Part shown: piece by piece, positions 18,184 through 28,326 of the stretch | How the letters are laid out: every line of letters starts with the position of its first letter | Numbering within the stretch: position 1 is the stretch's first letter | NCBI GenBank assembly: GCA_900314995.1 | Contig: OMXK01000031.1 | Span: 1-38,865 of the forward strand | DNA: 38,865 bases | DNA from: an uncultured Prevotella sp. | Lineage (GTDB): Bacteria; Bacteroidota; Bacteroidia; Bacteroidales; Bacteroidaceae | Reading direction: 5' to 3' | Notes under the pieces: model-generated | What the model saw: the letters and a program-made list of their open reading frames with translations, nothing else | Databases searched by the model: none | Told to the model about the DNA's origin: nothing | Program-made: the position numbers and the translations under genes

Positions 18184-19139
18184 AAGCTTTAACAAGAACA
18201 GACTTCAATTTTGAAGGACAAAAGAGTGTTTACCACGGTAAAGTCCGTGATGTGTATAATATCAACGACGACCTGATGGTGATGGTAGCCACAGACCGTA
18301 TCTCGGCATTCGACGTAGTGCTGCCGAAGGGTATCCCCTTCAAGGGGCAGGTGCTCAACCAGATTGCCGCCAAGTTCCTTGATGCCACCACAGACATCTG
18401 CCCAAACTGGAAACTGGCAACCCCAGACCCCATGGTGACCATTGGTCTGAAGTGCGAGGGATTCCGCGTAGAGATGATTATCCGCAGCATTCTTACTGGC
18501 TCTGCATGGAGAGAATATAAGAACGGATGTCGCGAACTCTGTGGCGTGAAACTGCCTGACGGTATGAAGGAAAACGAGCGTTTCCCCGAACCCATCATCA
18601 CCCCTACTACCAAGGCTGACGAGGGTCACGACATGAACATCTCCAAAGAGGAGATCATCGCCCAGGGCATCGTTTCTGCAGAGGACTATGCCGTGATGGA
18701 GGACTATACACGTAAGATCTTCAAGCGCGGACAGGAGATTGCAGCCAAGCGCGGACTCATCCTCGTAGATACAAAATACGAATTTGGCAAGCGCGACGGT
18801 AAGGTGTATCTCATCGACGAGATCCACACACCAGACTCCAGCCGTTATTTCTATGCAGAAGGCTACGAAGAGAAACTGGCAAAGGGCGAACCTCAGCGCC
18901 AGCTCTCTAAGGAGTTCGTCCGCCAGTGGCTCATCGAGCACAACTTCATGAATGAGCCTGGACAGGTGATGCCTGAGATTACTGACGAATATGCCGAGAG
19001 CGTCAGCGACCGTTATATCGAACTGTATGAGCACATCGTCGGCGAGCGTTTTGAGAGAGAGACGAGCGATGACGATCTGGCCGTGAGAATAGAAAAGAAC
19101 GTCAGCGACTGGCTCAAGGCTTTCAAGAATAAGAAGTAA
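18180..19139 (+). CDS. purC: SAICAR synthetase
   Basis: A 319-aa enzyme joining CAIR and aspartate with ATP in purine synthesis. Characteristic segments are [52 protein letters not shown] and [13 protein letters not shown]. Its ATG overlaps the phoH stop, and menG follows after 3 nt. Confidence 0.95.
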   Translation: MKALTRTDFNFEGQKSVYHGKVRDVYNINDDLMVMVATDRISAFDVVLPKGIPFKGQVLNQIAAKFLDATTDICPNWKLATPDPMVTIGLKCEGFRVEMIIRSILTGSAWREYKNGCRELCGVKLPDGMKENERFPEPIITPTTKADEGHDMNISKEEIIAQGIVSAEDYAVMEDYTRKIFKRGQEIAAKRGLILVDTKYEFGKRDGKVYLIDEIHTPDSSRYFYAEGYEEKLAKGEPQRQLSKEFVRQWLIEHNFMNEPGQVMPEITDEYAESVSDRYIELYEHIVGERFERETSDDDLAVRIEKNVSDWLKAFKNKK

Positions 19140-19142
19140 GGC

Positions 19143-19880
19143 ATGAACTACGAGCAGGAGAAGATCAATCCCTACGAGGACGGTGTGGAGAAAGCCCAAC
19201 AGGTAGAGCAGATGTTCAATAACATCGCCCCTACTTACGATAAGCTGAACCACCGTCTGTCATGGAACATCGACAAAGGCTGGCGGAAGAAGGCAATTCG
19301 CAGTCTGAAGCCCTTTGAGCCCAAGATTCTGCTCGACATCGCCACTGGAACCGGTGATTTTGCCATTCTTGCAGCACAGATGCTTCACCCTGACAAGCTT
19401 ATTGGAGCGGACATCAGTGAAGGCATGATGGTCATCGGACGAGAGAAAGTAAAGACGGCAGGACTACAGCAGGTGATATCGTTTGAGAAGGAAGATTGTA
19501 CCAATCTCTCTTATCCCGAAGCGACTTTCGATGCTGTCATTGCCGCCTTTGGCATCAGGAATTTTGCAAACCTCGACAAAGGTCTGGCAGAGATGTGCCG
19601 CGTGCTGAAGCCGGGGGGACACCTGAGCATCGTGGAGCTGACATCACCCGTCAGTTTTCCGATGAAGCAGCTATTCCACATCTACAGCCACACCGTGCTA
19701 CCTATCTACGGACGGCTCATATCCAAAGACACCAGTGCCTACAGTTATCTCACCAAGACCATTGAGGCTTTTCCGCAGGGAGAACTGATGGTAAGGATAC
19801 TCAAGGACGCTGGTTTCAAGCAGGCTGAGTTCAAGCGGCTGACCTTCGGTATATGCACAATGTATTTTGCCACTAAATAA
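19143..19880 (+). CDS. menG: demethylmenaquinone methyltransferase
   Basis: A 245-aa UbiE/MenG-family class I methyltransferase, last step of menaquinone synthesis. Motifs are [20 protein letters not shown]-binding [29 protein letters not shown] and [15 protein letters not shown]. Bacteroidota use menaquinone, so MenG is preferred to UbiE. Confidence 0.92.
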   Translation: MNYEQEKINPYEDGVEKAQQVEQMFNNIAPTYDKLNHRLSWNIDKGWRKKAIRSLKPFEPKILLDIATGTGDFAILAAQMLHPDKLIGADISEGMMVIGREKVKTAGLQQVISFEKEDCTNLSYPEATFDAVIAAFGIRNFANLDKGLAEMCRVLKPGGHLSIVELTSPVSFPMKQLFHIYSHTVLPIYGRLISKDTSAYSYLTKTIEAFPQGELMVRILKDAGFKQAEFKRLTFGICTMYFATK

Positions 19881-19889
19881 ACAACGACA

Positions 19890-20642
19890 ATGGATAAATA
19901 TGGTTTAATAGGCTACCCACTAGGACACTCGTTCTCCGTCAGTTATTTCAATCAGAAGTTTGCTGACGAGGGGATCAACGCAAAGTATGAGAACTTCGAG
20001 ATCCCAACAATCGACGTTCTGCCAGAGGTATTGGACAAGAACCCCAATCTGAAGGGATTGAACGTTACCATCCCCTATAAGGAGAAAGTCATTCCCTTTC
20101 TCGACTCTATCTCACCCGAGGCCAGAGCCATAGGAGCCGTTAACGTTATCCGTGTCACGCATGAGAAGAACAAGACGATTCTGAAGGGTTTTAATAGCGA
20201 TGTCATCGGGTTTACGCAAAGCATTGAACCAATGCTCGAAAAAAAGTGGCACAAGAAGGCCTTGATTCTGGGAACAGGCGGTGCTTCGAAGGCTATCAAC
20301 TTCGGACTGAAATCTCTGGGACTGGAAACAGTCTTCGTCAGTCGCTACGAGCGGCCTGATACAATCCAGTACAAAAGCATCACCCCCGAAGTGATCAAGG
20401 AATACAATGTGATCGTGAACTGTACCCCCGTCGGCATGTATCCGCACTCAGAGGAATGCCCCGAATTGCCGTATGAGGCGATGGATAATCACACGATACT
20501 CTACGACCTTATCTACAACCCGGATCAGACGCTATTCATGAGAAAGGGAGCTGAACGTGGTGCCAACGTCACCAACGGACTAGAGATGTTGCTGCTGCAG
20601 GCCTTTGCCAGCTGGGAATTTTGGCACGGAAAAGAAAAATAA
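19890..20642 (+). CDS. aroE: shikimate dehydrogenase
   Basis: A 250-aa enzyme reducing 3-dehydroshikimate. Motifs are YGLIGYPLGHSFSVSYFN, NVTIPYKEKVIPFLD (catalytic Lys), ILGTGGASKAI (dinucleotide fold) and VNCTPVGMYP. It has normal bacterial length and lies 9 nt after menG. Confidence 0.93.
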   Translation: MDKYGLIGYPLGHSFSVSYFNQKFADEGINAKYENFEIPTIDVLPEVLDKNPNLKGLNVTIPYKEKVIPFLDSISPEARAIGAVNVIRVTHEKNKTILKGFNSDVIGFTQSIEPMLEKKWHKKALILGTGGASKAINFGLKSLGLETVFVSRYERPDTIQYKSITPEVIKEYNVIVNCTPVGMYPHSEECPELPYEAMDNHTILYDLIYNPDQTLFMRKGAERGANVTNGLEMLLLQAFASWEFWHGKEK

Positions 20643-20646
20643 GAAT

Positions 20647-21816
20647 ATGGACAACAGATATATGATGCGCGGCGTAAGTGCCGCCAAGGAGGACGTACAC
20701 AACGCCATCAAGAACATCGACAAGGGCATCTTCCCACAGGCGTTCTGCAAGATCATCCCCGACATCTTGGGAGGTGACCCCGAGTATTGCAATATCATGC
20801 ACGCTGACGGTGCTGGCACAAAGTCGAGTCTGGCGTATATGTACTGGAAGGAGACTGGCGACCTCTCCGTATGGAAAGGTATCGCCCAGGATGCCATTGT
20901 GATGAACACTGACGATCTGCTCTGCGTGGGTGCTGTGGATAATATCCTCGTATCTTCTACGATCGGACGTAACAAGATGCTGGTGCCTGGTGAGGTCATC
21001 TCTGCGATTATCAATGGTACTGACGAACTGCTCGCAGAACTCCGCGAGATGGGTATCGGCATCTATCCTACAGGTGGAGAGACCGCCGATGTGGGTGACT
21101 TGGTACGCACCATCATCGTCGACTCTACGGTCACTTGCCGCATGAAGCGCAGCGATGTGATCGACAATGCGAATATCCGCCCGGGAGATGTGATTGTGGG
21201 ACTCTCCAGCACAGGGCAGGCCACTTACGAGAAACGCTATAACGGTGGTATGGGCTCCAACGGTCTGACCTCTGCCCGCCATGATGTGTTTGCGAAGTAT
21301 CTGGCCGAGAACTATCCCGAGAGTTATGACCACGCTGTGCCCGATGAGCTGGTATATAGCGGCAAGTACAAACTGACTGACAGCGTAGAAGGTTCGCCTG
21401 TGGATGCCGGGCAGCTTGTGCTCTCTCCCACCCGCACCTATGCCCCAGTCATCAAGAAGCTGCTCGACGAACTGCGCCCCGAGATTCACGGCATGGTACA
21501 CTGCACTGGTGGTGCGCAGACAAAAGTGCTCCACTTCGTGAGCGATAATTGCAAGGTCATTAAGGACAATATGTTCCCAGTGCCCCCACTGTTCAAGGCC
21601 ATCCACGAGTGCTCAGGCACCGACTGGAAAGAGATGTATCAGGTATTCAACATGGGTCATCGTATGGAGATCTATGTGCGTCCTGAGGTTGCCGAGAAAG
21701 TCATCGCACTCTCGAAGAGCTTCAACATCGACGCTCAGGTTGTAGGCCACATCGAGGAAGGCAAGAAGAGTCTGACTATTAAGAGTGAATTTGGAGAATT
21801 CAATTATGGAGAATAA
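20647..21816 (+). CDS. purM: AIR synthase (PurM family)
   Basis: 389 aa. PurM makes aminoimidazole ribonucleotide from FGAM. Visible are MRGVSAAKEDVHNAI, the sugar-phosphate/ATP region HADGAGTKSSLAY, NTDDLLCVGA, PTGGETADVGD and HCTGGAQTKVLHF. It is longer than E. coli PurM (about 345 aa), as is common for the Bacteroidales form. The ATG at 20647 is chosen over an open frame reaching into aroE. The end overlaps prfA by 11 nt. Confidence 0.9.
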   Translation: MDNRYMMRGVSAAKEDVHNAIKNIDKGIFPQAFCKIIPDILGGDPEYCNIMHADGAGTKSSLAYMYWKETGDLSVWKGIAQDAIVMNTDDLLCVGAVDNILVSSTIGRNKMLVPGEVISAIINGTDELLAELREMGIGIYPTGGETADVGDLVRTIIVDSTVTCRMKRSDVIDNANIRPGDVIVGLSSTGQATYEKRYNGGMGSNGLTSARHDVFAKYLAENYPESYDHAVPDELVYSGKYKLTDSVEGSPVDAGQLVLSPTRTYAPVIKKLLDELRPEIHGMVHCTGGAQTKVLHFVSDNCKVIKDNMFPVPPLFKAIHECSGTDWKEMYQVFNMGHRMEIYVRPEVAEKVIALSKSFNIDAQVVGHIEEGKKSLTIKSEFGEFNYGE

Positions 21817-22915
21817 CAGTATACTGCAAAAGCTTGACGGTTTGGAGGCACGCTTCGAGGAAGTATCGACCCTGATTACTGACCCCGAGGTGATCGCCGA
21901 TCAGAACCGTTTTGTGAAACTGACGAAGGAATACAAGGACTTGGGTGACATCATGGATGCCCGCAAGCGTTACATCGCCTGTCTGAACGGCATCAAGGAG
22001 GCCAAGGATATCCTTGCCAACGAGACCGACCCCGAGATGAAGGAGATGGCCCGTGAGGAACTGGCTGCCAACGAAGAACTCCAGCCAAAGCTCGAAGAGG
22101 AGATTAAGATCGCCCTCATTCCGAAGGATCCTGAGGATGCGAAGAATGTGCAGATGGAGATTCGTGCCGGAACAGGTGGCGATGAAGCCTGTCTGTTTGC
22201 TGGCGACCTGTTCAAGATGTACAAGAGTTATTGCGAGTCGAAGGGCTGGCAGCTCTCTATCACCAGCGTGTCTGAAGGTGCTGTCGGCGGTTATAAGGAA
22301 ATCGATTTTGCTGTGAGTGGAGCTGATGTCTACGGCACTCTGAAGTATGAATCTGGCGTGCATCGTGTACAGCGTGTGCCAGCCACCGAGACACAGGGAC
22401 GCATGCATACCTCTGCTGCTACGGTTGCCGTACTGCCCGAGGCTGATAAGTTCGAGGTTCATGTGAACGAAGGCGAAATCAAGTGGGATACCTTCCGCTC
22501 GTCAGGTGCTGGTGGCCAGAACGTGAACAAGGTGGAATCCGGTGTCCGTCTGCGTTACATGTGGAAGAACCCCAATACAGGCGAGACCGAGGAGATCCTC
22601 ATCGAGTGTACGGAGACCCGCGACCAGCCTAAGAACAAGGAGCGTGCCCTCTCGCGCCTCTATACCTTTATATATGACAAGGAGCATCAGAAGTATATGG
22701 ACGATATCGCCTCTCGCCGTAAGAGCCTTGTTTCTACGGGCGACCGTTCAGCAAAGATACGCACCTACAACTTCCCGCAGGGCCGCGTCACCGACCATCG
22801 TATCGGCTACACCACCCACGACCTGCAAGGGTTCCTGGGCGGTGACATCCAGCCCATGATTGATGCCCTGACCGTGGCCGAGAACGCAGAACGAATGAAA
22901 GAAACAGAACTGTAA
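21806..22915 (+). CDS. prfA: peptide chain release factor 1
   Basis: A 369-aa class I release factor that reads UAA and UAG. It carries the RF1 codon-recognition tripeptide in [14 protein letters not shown] and the peptidyl-tRNA hydrolysis motif [16 protein letters not shown], whose Gln is the target of PrmC methylation. The start at 21806 lies within the last codons of purM. The prmC copy in this window is truncated. Confidence 0.95.
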   Translation: MENNSILQKLDGLEARFEEVSTLITDPEVIADQNRFVKLTKEYKDLGDIMDARKRYIACLNGIKEAKDILANETDPEMKEMAREELAANEELQPKLEEEIKIALIPKDPEDAKNVQMEIRAGTGGDEACLFAGDLFKMYKSYCESKGWQLSITSVSEGAVGGYKEIDFAVSGADVYGTLKYESGVHRVQRVPATETQGRMHTSAATVAVLPEADKFEVHVNEGEIKWDTFRSSGAGGQNVNKVESGVRLRYMWKNPNTGETEEILIECTETRDQPKNKERALSRLYTFIYDKEHQKYMDDIASRRKSLVSTGDRSAKIRTYNFPQGRVTDHRIGYTTHDLQGFLGGDIQPMIDALTVAENAERMKETEL

Positions 22916-22917
22916 TT

Positions 22918-23775
22918 ATGACAAGACAAGAGTTAATACAACAAATTCGCGAGAAGCAGTCGTTTCTCTGCGTAGGTCTCGATACAGACCTGGACAAGAT
23001 ACCCCAGTGTATCATCGACGAGGCAAAGAGTCACGACGGCGAGGAGTATCTCTTCCGTGCCCTGTGTGAATTCAATGCACTCATCATCGATGCCACAGCC
23101 CCCTATTGTGTGGCCTACAAGCCCAATCTGGCCTTCTATGAGGCTTATGGCGTAGACGGCATCATGGCTTTCGAGGCAACCATCGATTATCTGAAAGAGG
23201 AATACCCCGACCATTTCATCATCGCCGATGCCAAGCGCGGCGATATCGGCAACACCTCGAAGATGTATGCCAAGACCTTCTTCGAGCAGTATGACGTCGA
23301 TGCACTCACCGTTGCGCCCTACATGGGTGAAGACTCTGTGACACCCTTCCTCGGCTACGACGACAAGTGGGTCATCCTCTTGGCACTTACCAGCAATAAG
23401 GGTTCTCACGACTTCCAGCTGACGGAGGATGCCCAAGGCGAGCGTCTCTTTGAGAAAGTGCTCAAGCAGAGTCAGCAGTGGGGCAATAAGGATAACATGA
23501 TGTATGTTGTAGGTGCCACACAGGGACAGATGTTCGAGGATATCCGCAAGATTGTACCGGATCATTTCCTGCTCGTACCTGGCGTCGGAGCCCAGGGCGG
23601 CAGTCTGCAGGAGGTATGCAAGTATGGCATGACGAAGGATTGTGGCCTGCTCGTCAATTCCTCGCGTGGCATCATCTATGCCTCCAAGGACAATGACTTT
23701 GCAGAAGCGGCGGCTACAGCAGCCAAGTCACTACAACAGGAAATGGCTATCGAACTTAAAAAGGCAGGGCTTTAA
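22918..23775 (+). CDS. pyrF: orotidine 5'-phosphate decarboxylase
   Basis: A 285-aa enzyme of the longer pyrF group, converting OMP to UMP. Motifs are [14 protein letters not shown], the catalytic [26 protein letters not shown] and [10 protein letters not shown]. It is the last operon gene; its stop codon sits in the loop of the terminator. Confidence 0.93.
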   Translation: MTRQELIQQIREKQSFLCVGLDTDLDKIPQCIIDEAKSHDGEEYLFRALCEFNALIIDATAPYCVAYKPNLAFYEAYGVDGIMAFEATIDYLKEEYPDHFIIADAKRGDIGNTSKMYAKTFFEQYDVDALTVAPYMGEDSVTPFLGYDDKWVILLALTSNKGSHDFQLTEDAQGERLFEKVLKQSQQWGNKDNMMYVVGATQGQMFEDIRKIVPDHFLLVPGVGAQGGSLQEVCKYGMTKDCGLLVNSSRGIIYASKDNDFAEAAATAAKSLQQEMAIELKKAGL

Positions 23776-23784
23776 CCCTGCCTT
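23761..23784 (+). terminator. terminator overlapping the pyrF stop
   Basis: AAGGCAGGG and CCCTGCCTT form a 9-bp stem with loop CTTTAA, which includes the pyrF TAA (23773-23775). A short T-rich tail (CACCTTTTATT) follows. It ends the phoH-pyrF operon 14 nt before the next gene. Confidence 0.78.
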
Positions 23785-23798
23785 CACCTTTTATTAGA

Positions 23799-25025
23799 AT
23801 GAAGGAAGCAAAGATTATCAACGACCCGGTCTTCGGATTCATCAAGATACCGCGTGGTCTGCTTTACGACATTGTCGAGCACCCATTGTTCCAGCGTCTG
23901 AACCGCATCAACCAGTTAGGGCTGGCCTCTGTGGTCTATCCCGGTGCCCGCCATACCCGTTTCCAGCATTCGCTAGGTGCCTTCCACCTCATGGGCGAAG
24001 CGATACTCTCCCTACAACAGAAAGGCATCTTCATCTTCGAATCTGAGGCCGAAGCAGTCCAGGCTGCCATCCTCATGCACGATATCGGGCACGGCCCCTT
24101 CTCTCACGTACTGGAGGACACACTCATCCACGGCATCTCTCACGAAGACATTTCCCTGATGATGATGGAAGAGATCAACAGCCATTTCAACGGTCAGCTG
24201 AACCTCGCCATCTCCATCTTTAAAGGCCAGTACCCCAAGAACTTCCTCCACCAGCTGATATCGAGCCAACTCGACATGGACCGCCTCGACTACCTGCGGC
24301 GCGACTCTTTCTATACCGGAGTCACAGAGGGCAATATCGGCTCTGCACGCATCATCAAGATGCTCAATGTGGTCGATGATTCGCTCGTGGTGGATCATAA
24401 GGGAATCTACTCGTTGGAGAACTATCTGACCACCCGACGGCTGATGTACTGGCAGGTGTATTTGCACCGTACCTGTGTGGCTTACGAGAAAGTTCTTGTC
24501 AATATGCTCACCCGTGCAAAAGATCTCATCAAGGCTGGCCAGGATGTGTTTGCCTCTCCTGCCCTGCACTATTTCCTCTATAACGATGTCGACAAGGCTT
24601 GGTTTGACACCCACCCTGAGGCATTGGCCAATTACGAGGAGCTCGACGACTCTGACATCTGGTGCGCCATGAAAGCATGGAAGCATCACGATGACAAGAT
24701 TTTATCCACTTTGGCTACAGACATGCTCGACCGTCACATCTTCAAGGTGGAAGTCTCTGAAGAGCCGATTGAGGAAGGCAAGATCGCAGAAATAGCCGAC
24801 GCGATAGCGGCAAAAATGAACATTACTCCCGAGGAAGCGCAACACTACCTGATGAGCATCAACACCATCCAAAAAGACATGTATAGCGTAGACGACGACA
24901 GCATCTCAATTCTTTACAAAAACGGAGAAATCAGAGATATTTCAAAAGCTTCCGAATTGCTAAATGTTCAATTACTTTCTAAAAAAATAAGAAAATATTA
25001 CCTCTGTTATCAGCGTTTCGAATAA
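23799..25025 (+). CDS. HD-domain phosphohydrolase (dNTPase-like)
   Basis: 408 aa. Metal-binding HD residues are visible in HTRFQHSLG (52-60), MHDIGHGPFSH (His94-Asp95) and SSQLDMDRLDYLRRDS. This is the SAMHD1/dGTPase-like branch, so hydrolysis of deoxynucleotide triphosphates or a related nucleotide is likely; substrate is unknown. No clear promoter lies in the 14 nt after the pyrF terminator, so it may be expressed by read-through. Confidence 0.85.
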   Translation: MKEAKIINDPVFGFIKIPRGLLYDIVEHPLFQRLNRINQLGLASVVYPGARHTRFQHSLGAFHLMGEAILSLQQKGIFIFESEAEAVQAAILMHDIGHGPFSHVLEDTLIHGISHEDISLMMMEEINSHFNGQLNLAISIFKGQYPKNFLHQLISSQLDMDRLDYLRRDSFYTGVTEGNIGSARIIKMLNVVDDSLVVDHKGIYSLENYLTTRRLMYWQVYLHRTCVAYEKVLVNMLTRAKDLIKAGQDVFASPALHYFLYNDVDKAWFDTHPEALANYEELDDSDIWCAMKAWKHHDDKILSTLATDMLDRHIFKVEVSEEPIEEGKIAEIADAIAAKMNITPEEAQHYLMSINTIQKDMYSVDDDSISILYKNGEIRDISKASELLNVQLLSKKIRKYYLCYQRFE

Positions 25026-25032
25026 TTTTTGC

Positions 25033-25040
25033 TAACTTTG
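25033..25040 (+). promoter_or_regulatory. promoter of the lpxD envelope operon
   Basis: TAACTTTGCA is 29 nt upstream of lpxD, in a short AT-rich gap after the HD gene. The six following genes are close or overlapping and may share it. Confidence 0.6.
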
Positions 25041-25068
25041 CAGAATATTAAAGCAGATATCACAAATT

Positions 25069-26115
25069 ATGGAATTTAAAGCCAAACAAATCGCGGAATT
25101 AATACAAGGCAGAGTTGAAGGTGACGAGAATGCTATTGTCAACACCTTCGCCAAAATCGAAGAGGGGGTTCCTGGGGCCATCTCTTTTCTCTCAAACCCC
25201 AAATACACCCATTACATTTACGAGACCAAGTCGAGTGTAGTCCTCATCAACGAGGATGTCGAGTTGGAAAAGCCCGTCAGCGCTACGCTTATCCGTGTGA
25301 AGAATGCGTATGAGTGTGTAGCCAAGCTGCTGCAACTATACGATTCGATGAAGCCGAAAAAAACCGGCATCGATCCTCAGGCATCTGTTTCGCCCAAGGC
25401 TACCGTCGGCAAAGATGTGTTTATCGGTGCCTTCGCCGTCATTGGCGACGGGGCTGTCATTGGCGACGGTTCTCAGATTTATCCCCATACTGTAATCGGC
25501 GATGGCGTCACCATAGGTGAGAATTGCCTGCTCTATCCTAACATCACCGTCTATCAGGGATGCAAATTAGGAAATAATGTTACAATCCATGCAGGTAGCG
25601 TGATTGGGGCTGATGGGTTTGGCTTCGCACCGAACACAGAGGGTTACGACAAGATTCCACAGATTGGCATCGTCATCATCGAAGACAATGTGGAGATTGG
25701 TGCCAACACCTGCGTAGACCGTTCTACGATGGGGCAGACCGTCATCCATAAGGGTGTGAAACTCGATAACCTCATTCAGGTGGCCCATAACTGCGAGATT
25801 GGCGAGAATACCGTCATGTCTGCACAGGTGGGCATGGCCGGATCCACGAAGATTGGTTCCTGGTGTATGGTTGGAGGTCAGGCAGGCTTCTCTGGTCATA
25901 TCCATGTGGCTGATAAGACCTTCATTGGTGCCCAGTGTGGTGTCATCAAGAACACAAAGGGTAACGGCGAGTCTCTCATCGGTTCGCCCGCAATGGATCC
26001 GAAGATGTTCTTCAAGGCCAAGGCCATCTACGCCAAACTGCCTGATATGTATCGCCAGATTGCCCAGCTGCAGCGCGAGATCGACGAACTGAAGAAGAGC
26101 GCTGGTGAGAAATAG
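25069..26115 (+). CDS. lpxD: UDP-3-O-acyl-glucosamine N-acyltransferase
   Basis: A 348-aa left-handed beta-helix acyltransferase of lipid A synthesis, adding the N-linked hydroxyacyl chain. It has the LpxD N-terminal domain ([34 protein letters not shown]), hexapeptide repeats from about 110 ([20 protein letters not shown] and following) and [19 protein letters not shown] with the catalytic His. A C-terminal helix follows. Confidence 0.95.
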   Translation: MEFKAKQIAELIQGRVEGDENAIVNTFAKIEEGVPGAISFLSNPKYTHYIYETKSSVVLINEDVELEKPVSATLIRVKNAYECVAKLLQLYDSMKPKKTGIDPQASVSPKATVGKDVFIGAFAVIGDGAVIGDGSQIYPHTVIGDGVTIGENCLLYPNITVYQGCKLGNNVTIHAGSVIGADGFGFAPNTEGYDKIPQIGIVIIEDNVEIGANTCVDRSTMGQTVIHKGVKLDNLIQVAHNCEIGENTVMSAQVGMAGSTKIGSWCMVGGQAGFSGHIHVADKTFIGAQCGVIKNTKGNGESLIGSPAMDPKMFFKAKAIYAKLPDMYRQIAQLQREIDELKKSAGEK

Positions 26116-26134
26116 ATAGTCCAATAGTGAAATC

Positions 26135-26149
26135 GTCAAATTGTCAAAT
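26135..26149 (+). repeat. short GTCAAAT direct repeats between lpxD and lpxC-fabZ
   Basis: GTCAAATTGTCAAAT in the 40-nt gap. Similar GTCAAA repeats occur at 33486-33503 and 38618-38642. Confidence 0.45.
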
Positions 26150-26155
26150 ATAGCA

Positions 26156-27538
26156 ATGAAGCAGAAAACGTTAAAAGGCAGCTTTTCTTTGTTTGGAAAA
26201 GGACTGCATACCGGTTTGAACCTCACAGTAACATTCAACCCCGCCCCCGAGAATTCGGGCTATAAGATCCAGCGTATCGACCTGGAGGGTGAACCCATCA
26301 TCGACGCTGTTGCCGAGAATGTGGTCGACACCCAGCGCGGCACGGTACTCGGCAAGGGCGAAGCACGCGTTTCTACCGTTGAGCACGGACTCTCAGCACT
26401 CTATGCCATGGGCATCGACAACTGTATGATCCATGTCAACGGCCCCGAGTTCCCGATTCTCGACGGTTCTGCCATCCAGTATGTGGAGAAGATCAAAGAG
26501 GTGGGCATCGAGGAACAGAATGCTCCGAAGGATTACTATGTCATCCGCAAGAAGATTGAGGTGAATGATGAGAAGACTGGCTCTTGTATCACCATCCTGC
26601 CCGATGACTCCTTCTCACTGACGTGTATGTGCTCCTTCGAGTCGAAATTCATCAACTCGCAGTTTGCCACCATCGACGATCCCGCCAAGTATCCCACAGA
26701 GATTGCCAGTGCCCGCACCTTCGTCTTCGTCCGCGATATCGAACCGCTGCTGCAGGCAAACCTCATCAAGGGCGGCGACCTCGACAATGCCATCGTCATC
26801 TATGAGCGTCAGACCACTCAGGAGCGCCTCGACATGCTGGCAGACATGCTCCATGTAGAGCATCGCGATGCCACCGATCTGGGATATATCCAGCACAAGC
26901 CCCTGCAGTGGGAGAACGAGTGTACGCGTCATAAGCTGCTCGATGTCATCGGCGATATGGCGCTCATCGGCAAGCCGATCAAAGGCCGCATCATCGCTAC
27001 CCGCCCTGGCCACACTATCAACAATAAGTTTGCGCGCCTGTTGCGCAAGGAGATCCGCAAGCATGAGATCCAGGCACCGGTCTATGATCCCAACGAGGAG
27101 CCGATAATGGACGTGAACCGTATCCGCGAGCTGCTCCCCCACCGCTACCCCATGCAGCTGGTCGACAAGGTGGTAGAGTTAGGTGCCACGACGATTGTAG
27201 GTATCAAGAACGTCACGTCCAACGAGCCCTTCTTCCAGGGCCACTTCCCGCAGGAGCCCGTCATGCCTGGTGTGCTTCAGATCGAGGCTATGGCACAGTG
27301 CGGCGGACTGCTCGTACTGAACACATTGGAAGAGCCCGAGCGCTGGTCTACTTACTTCATGAGGATCGACGGCGTGAAGTTCCGCCAGAAGGTGGTGCCT
27401 GGCGATACGCTGATCTTCAAGGTCGAGCTGCTGGCACCCGTGCGCCACGGCATCTCATCCATGAAGGGCTACATCTTTGTTGGCGACCATGTTGTGGCCG
27501 AAGCAACGTTTACTGCACAAATCGTAAAAAACAAATAG
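26156..27538 (+). CDS. lpxC-fabZ: bifunctional LpxC deacetylase / FabZ dehydratase
   Basis: A 460-aa natural fusion. Residues 1 to about 300 are LpxC, the zinc-dependent UDP-3-O-acyl-GlcNAc deacetylase (LFGKGLHTGL, VSTVEHGLSALYAMG, PILDGSA, TRHKLLDVIGDMALIG with zinc ligands). Residues about 315-460 are FabZ, the 3-hydroxyacyl-ACP dehydratase (LLPHRYPMQLVDKV, FFQGHFPQEPVMPGVLQIEA with catalytic His and Glu). FabZ and the lipid A enzymes draw on the same 3-hydroxyacyl-ACP pool, so the fusion ties fatty acid and lipid A synthesis together. The fusion is common in Bacteroidota. The ATG at 26156 is preferred to an upstream TTG. Confidence 0.95.
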   Translation: MKQKTLKGSFSLFGKGLHTGLNLTVTFNPAPENSGYKIQRIDLEGEPIIDAVAENVVDTQRGTVLGKGEARVSTVEHGLSALYAMGIDNCMIHVNGPEFPILDGSAIQYVEKIKEVGIEEQNAPKDYYVIRKKIEVNDEKTGSCITILPDDSFSLTCMCSFESKFINSQFATIDDPAKYPTEIASARTFVFVRDIEPLLQANLIKGGDLDNAIVIYERQTTQERLDMLADMLHVEHRDATDLGYIQHKPLQWENECTRHKLLDVIGDMALIGKPIKGRIIATRPGHTINNKFARLLRKEIRKHEIQAPVYDPNEEPIMDVNRIRELLPHRYPMQLVDKVVELGATTIVGIKNVTSNEPFFQGHFPQEPVMPGVLQIEAMAQCGGLLVLNTLEEPERWSTYFMRIDGVKFRQKVVPGDTLIFKVELLAPVRHGISSMKGYIFVGDHVVAEATFTAQIVKNK

Positions 27539-27544
27539 AAGTTT

Positions 27545-28318
27545 ATGGCAAATCAGATACATCCTTTAGCAGTGGTCGATCCAGAGGCAAAACTGGGCGA
27601 CAACAATATCATCGGACCGTTCTGCGTCATCGACAAGAACGTCGTGATAGGCGATAACAACAAGCTGCTCAACAGCGTGACGATCCACTACGGTGCCCGC
27701 ATCGGCAACGGCAACGAGTTCTTCCCTGGCGCCAGCATCTCTACCAAACCGCAGGATCTGAAGTTCAAGGGCGAGGATACCACCTGTGAGATCGGCGACA
27801 ACAACTCCATCCGTGAGAATGTCACCATCTCGCGTGGCACAGCCTCTAAGGGCAAGACCGTGGTGGGCAGCGGCAACCTGCTGATGGAGAACATGCACGT
27901 GGCTCACGACTGCGTAATCGGCAACGGCTGCATCATCGGCAACTCCACGAAGTTCGCCGGCGAGGTCGAGGTCGAAGACTGCGCTATCATCTCGGCCACC
28001 TGTCTGTTCCACCAGTTCATCCGCGTGGGCAGCTACGTGATGTTCCAGGGCGGCTCCCGCACGAGCCAGGACATCCCGCCTTACGTGATTGCGGGCAAGG
28101 AGCCCATCCGCTATGCAGGCGTCAATCTCGTCGGCTTGCGCCGCAGAGGTTTCCCGCGTGAGACCATCGAGGCCATCCACGAAGCTTATCGCATCATCTA
28201 CTCACAAGGCGTGCTGAAGGATGGTGTGGCCATGGCCCGCGAGCAGTTCCCCGACTCGAAGGAAGTGGAGTACATCTGCTCCTTCATCGAGAATTCCAAG
28301 CGCGGCGTTATCAGATAA
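27545..28318 (+). CDS. lpxA: UDP-GlcNAc acyltransferase
   Basis: A 257-aa first enzyme of lipid A synthesis. Hexapeptide beta-helix repeats (AKLGDNNIIGPFCVIDKNVV onwards) are followed by HVAHDCVIGNGCIIGN with the catalytic His and the C-terminal LVGLRRRGFPRETI helix. It begins 6 nt after lpxC-fabZ. Confidence 0.95.
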   Translation: MANQIHPLAVVDPEAKLGDNNIIGPFCVIDKNVVIGDNNKLLNSVTIHYGARIGNGNEFFPGASISTKPQDLKFKGEDTTCEIGDNNSIRENVTISRGTASKGKTVVGSGNLLMENMHVAHDCVIGNGCIIGNSTKFAGEVEVEDCAIISATCLFHQFIRVGSYVMFQGGSRTSQDIPPYVIAGKEPIRYAGVNLVGLRRRGFPRETIEAIHEAYRIIYSQGVLKDGVAMAREQFPDSKEVEYICSFIENSKRGVIR

Positions 28319-28326
28319 CTCGACCA

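Noticed and set aside
18189-19253. 354-aa minus-strand frame
   Set aside because: Antisense shadow of purC and the menG start; no domain features.
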